Source of the DNA: Candidatus Margulisiibacteriota bacterium
GTDB lineage: Bacteria; Margulisbacteria; Marinamargulisbacteria; DT-59
Length of the DNA: 6,717 bases
Assembly (NCBI GenBank): GCA_013215865.1
Contig: JABSQL010000370.1
Coordinates: 1 to 6,717 of the forward strand
Direction of reading: 5' to 3'
The translations under genes were made by a program, and so were the position numbers. The notes beneath the pieces are model-generated. The model did no database searches. It saw only the letters and a program-made list of their open reading frames with translations, and was not told the origin of the DNA. Below, in pieces: positions 5,821 through 6,717 of the stretch; positions within the stretch are counted from its first letter, which is position 1; each line of letters starts with the position of its first letter.

Positions 5821-6717
5821 TAGTTGATGACTTTGTTTACGTTATAATACTGGGGCAGTACATGAGGTAACACGTCATCTCGTTTTCCAAAATGTTGGAG
5901 TTGACCTTCAGCAAGTACCAGTACTTTATCAACCATTTTCAAAATGGAGGGTCGGTGGGTAATGATTACAACCGTTACACCATTGATTTTAGCGTGGTCT
6001 AGTGCGCGAACCAATGCCTGGTCGCCCACCGGGTCTATATGTGAGTTTGGCTCATCTAATACAATGACTCTTGGATCTCCATAAAAAGTTCTGGCTAAAC
6101 CAATTCTTTGGCGCTGTCCTGCAGATAAGTATGCGCCTCTGACACCAATTTCAGTGTCATACCCTTTTGGTAAACTGAGTATCATCTCATGACAATGGGT
6201 TATTTTAGCTGCCTTAATTACTTCCTCAGGCTGAGGGTCGATACTCATTCTGGCGATGTTGTCTTTCACCGTGCCATGAAATAATTCAATTTCTTGGGGT
6301 AAATAACCCATTCGAGGACCCATCTGTTCCCGGTTCCAAGTATAAATATTCGCGCCATCCAACCGAATAATGCCTGAACTGGGTTTCCATATGCCCACCA
6401 GTAATTTAACCAAAGTGGTTTTTCCAGAAGCACTGGGTCCAATTAACCCCATCATTTCGCCTTGTTCTATCTCAAAAGAAATATTCTTTATGATGGGTAT
6501 AGATGAACCCATGGGAGTGAAAAATAACGTATCAACATTTATTTTTCCAACAGGGTCATTTAGCTTCATTGCTTCATCTCTATCGGGTGATTTTTCCTCT
6601 ATCATTTTGAGCCGTTTATAAGACTTTCGGGCAGTTAGAACAGATTTCCAAGTACGTATTGCGTTATCAAATGGTGCGAGTGCTTTTCCAGATAAAATAG
6701 ACGCAGCAATGATACCA
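5820..6717 (-). CDS. Type I secretion ABC permease/ATPase, PrtD-like (N-terminus beyond the window)
   Basis: This is the inner-membrane ABC exporter that powers substrate export and partners the adaptor encoded next. The visible 298 residues cover the end of the membrane domain and the whole ATPase domain. The frame stays open to the window edge: upstream of the Met at 6605 it reads SGKALAPFDNAIRTWKS, the conserved last helix region of the PrtD-type membrane domain, so that Met is not the start. ATPase motifs, numbered from that Met: Walker A GPSASGKT (56-63), Q-loop Q104 in GYLPQEIELF, signature LSAGQRQR (160-167, Ala replacing the usual first Gly), Walker B VIVLDE (180-185), D-loop region SHID (188-191) and H-loop H217 in IITHRPS. 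VGIWKPSSG (70-78) and DEPNSHID are typical of the PrtD branch rather than HlyB. The missing part should be about 270-300 residues with the transmembrane helices. Its stop overlaps the adaptor's ATG by one base. Confidence 0.95.
   Translation of the reverse strand, partial: GIIAASILSGKALAPFDNAIRTWKSVLTARKSYKRLKMIEEKSPDRDEAMKLNDPVGKINVDTLFFTPMGSSIPIIKNISFEIEQGEMMGLIGPSASGKTTLVKLLVGIWKPSSGIIRLDGANIYTWNREQMGPRMGYLPQEIELFHGTVKDNIARMSIDPQPEEVIKAAKITHCHEMILSLPKGYDTEIGVRGAYLSAGQRQRIGLARTFYGDPRVIVLDEPNSHIDPVGDQALVRALDHAKINGVTVVIITHRPSILKMVDKVLVLAEGQLQHFGKRDDVLPHVLPQYYNVNKVIN

Noticed and set aside
5627..5827. 66-residue + strand frame opposite the adaptor gene start
   Set aside because: It is antisense to the conserved membrane and lipoyl segment of the adaptor and has no motifs of its own.
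6370..6605. Met at 6605 as the start of a 261-residue stand-alone ATPase
   Set aside because: The frame continues without a stop to the window edge and encodes the conserved end of the PrtD-type membrane domain, so the gene is a cut-off permease/ATPase fusion.
2623..6717. A single functional system joining the unknown protein and the secretion genes
   Set aside because: They are on opposite strands and convergent, with separate signals. Adjacency alone gives no support for shared function.

Overview
The window carries five protein genes on a moderately AT-rich bacterial chromosome segment. It holds two cut-off genes, one at each edge, and no RNA gene, insertion sequence or CRISPR array that I can see. 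The host is most likely a Gram-negative, Proteobacteria-like organism. The evidence is a type I secretion ATPase/adaptor pair of the PrtD/PrtE (HlyB/HlyD) kind and a stand-alone PurL, rather than the very long fused PurL of enteric gammaproteobacteria. Alphaproteobacteria or a deltaproteobacterial lineage would both fit; the sequence alone does not decide.

Left part, + strand (1-2324): the C-terminal ~600 residues of PurL (FGAM synthase, purine biosynthesis) run directly into a small exported nuclease of the staphylococcal thermonuclease family. The PurL stop and the nuclease ATG overlap (ATGA), so the two are probably co-translated. This is an unusual pairing of a housekeeping gene with an exported nuclease.

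Middle (2325-2622): about 300 bp of AT-rich non-coding DNA. It contains short palindromes, a repeated operator-like word (TTTATCATAA twice), an imperfect 20-bp tandem repeat, one reasonable sigma70-like promoter and possibly a 7-codon leader ORF. It ends in a strong Shine-Dalgarno for the next gene (2623-4506). That gene encodes a 627-residue protein I cannot name. Its core looks like a nitronate monooxygenase/IMPDH-type flavin TIM barrel, decorated with a charged N-terminal insertion, a cluster of cysteines and a helical C-terminal extension. It is the most interesting item here.

Right part, - strand (4513-6717): a type I secretion operon read leftwards. The ABC permease/ATPase (its N-terminal membrane domain lies beyond the window) overlaps by one base with the HlyD/PrtE-type membrane fusion protein. 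Its transcript and that of the unknown gene converge with only 6 bp between the stop codons. A hairpin followed by a T-run, suited to ending the secretion transcript, lies inside the 3' end of the unknown gene. The outer-membrane TolC partner and the secreted substrate are not in view.
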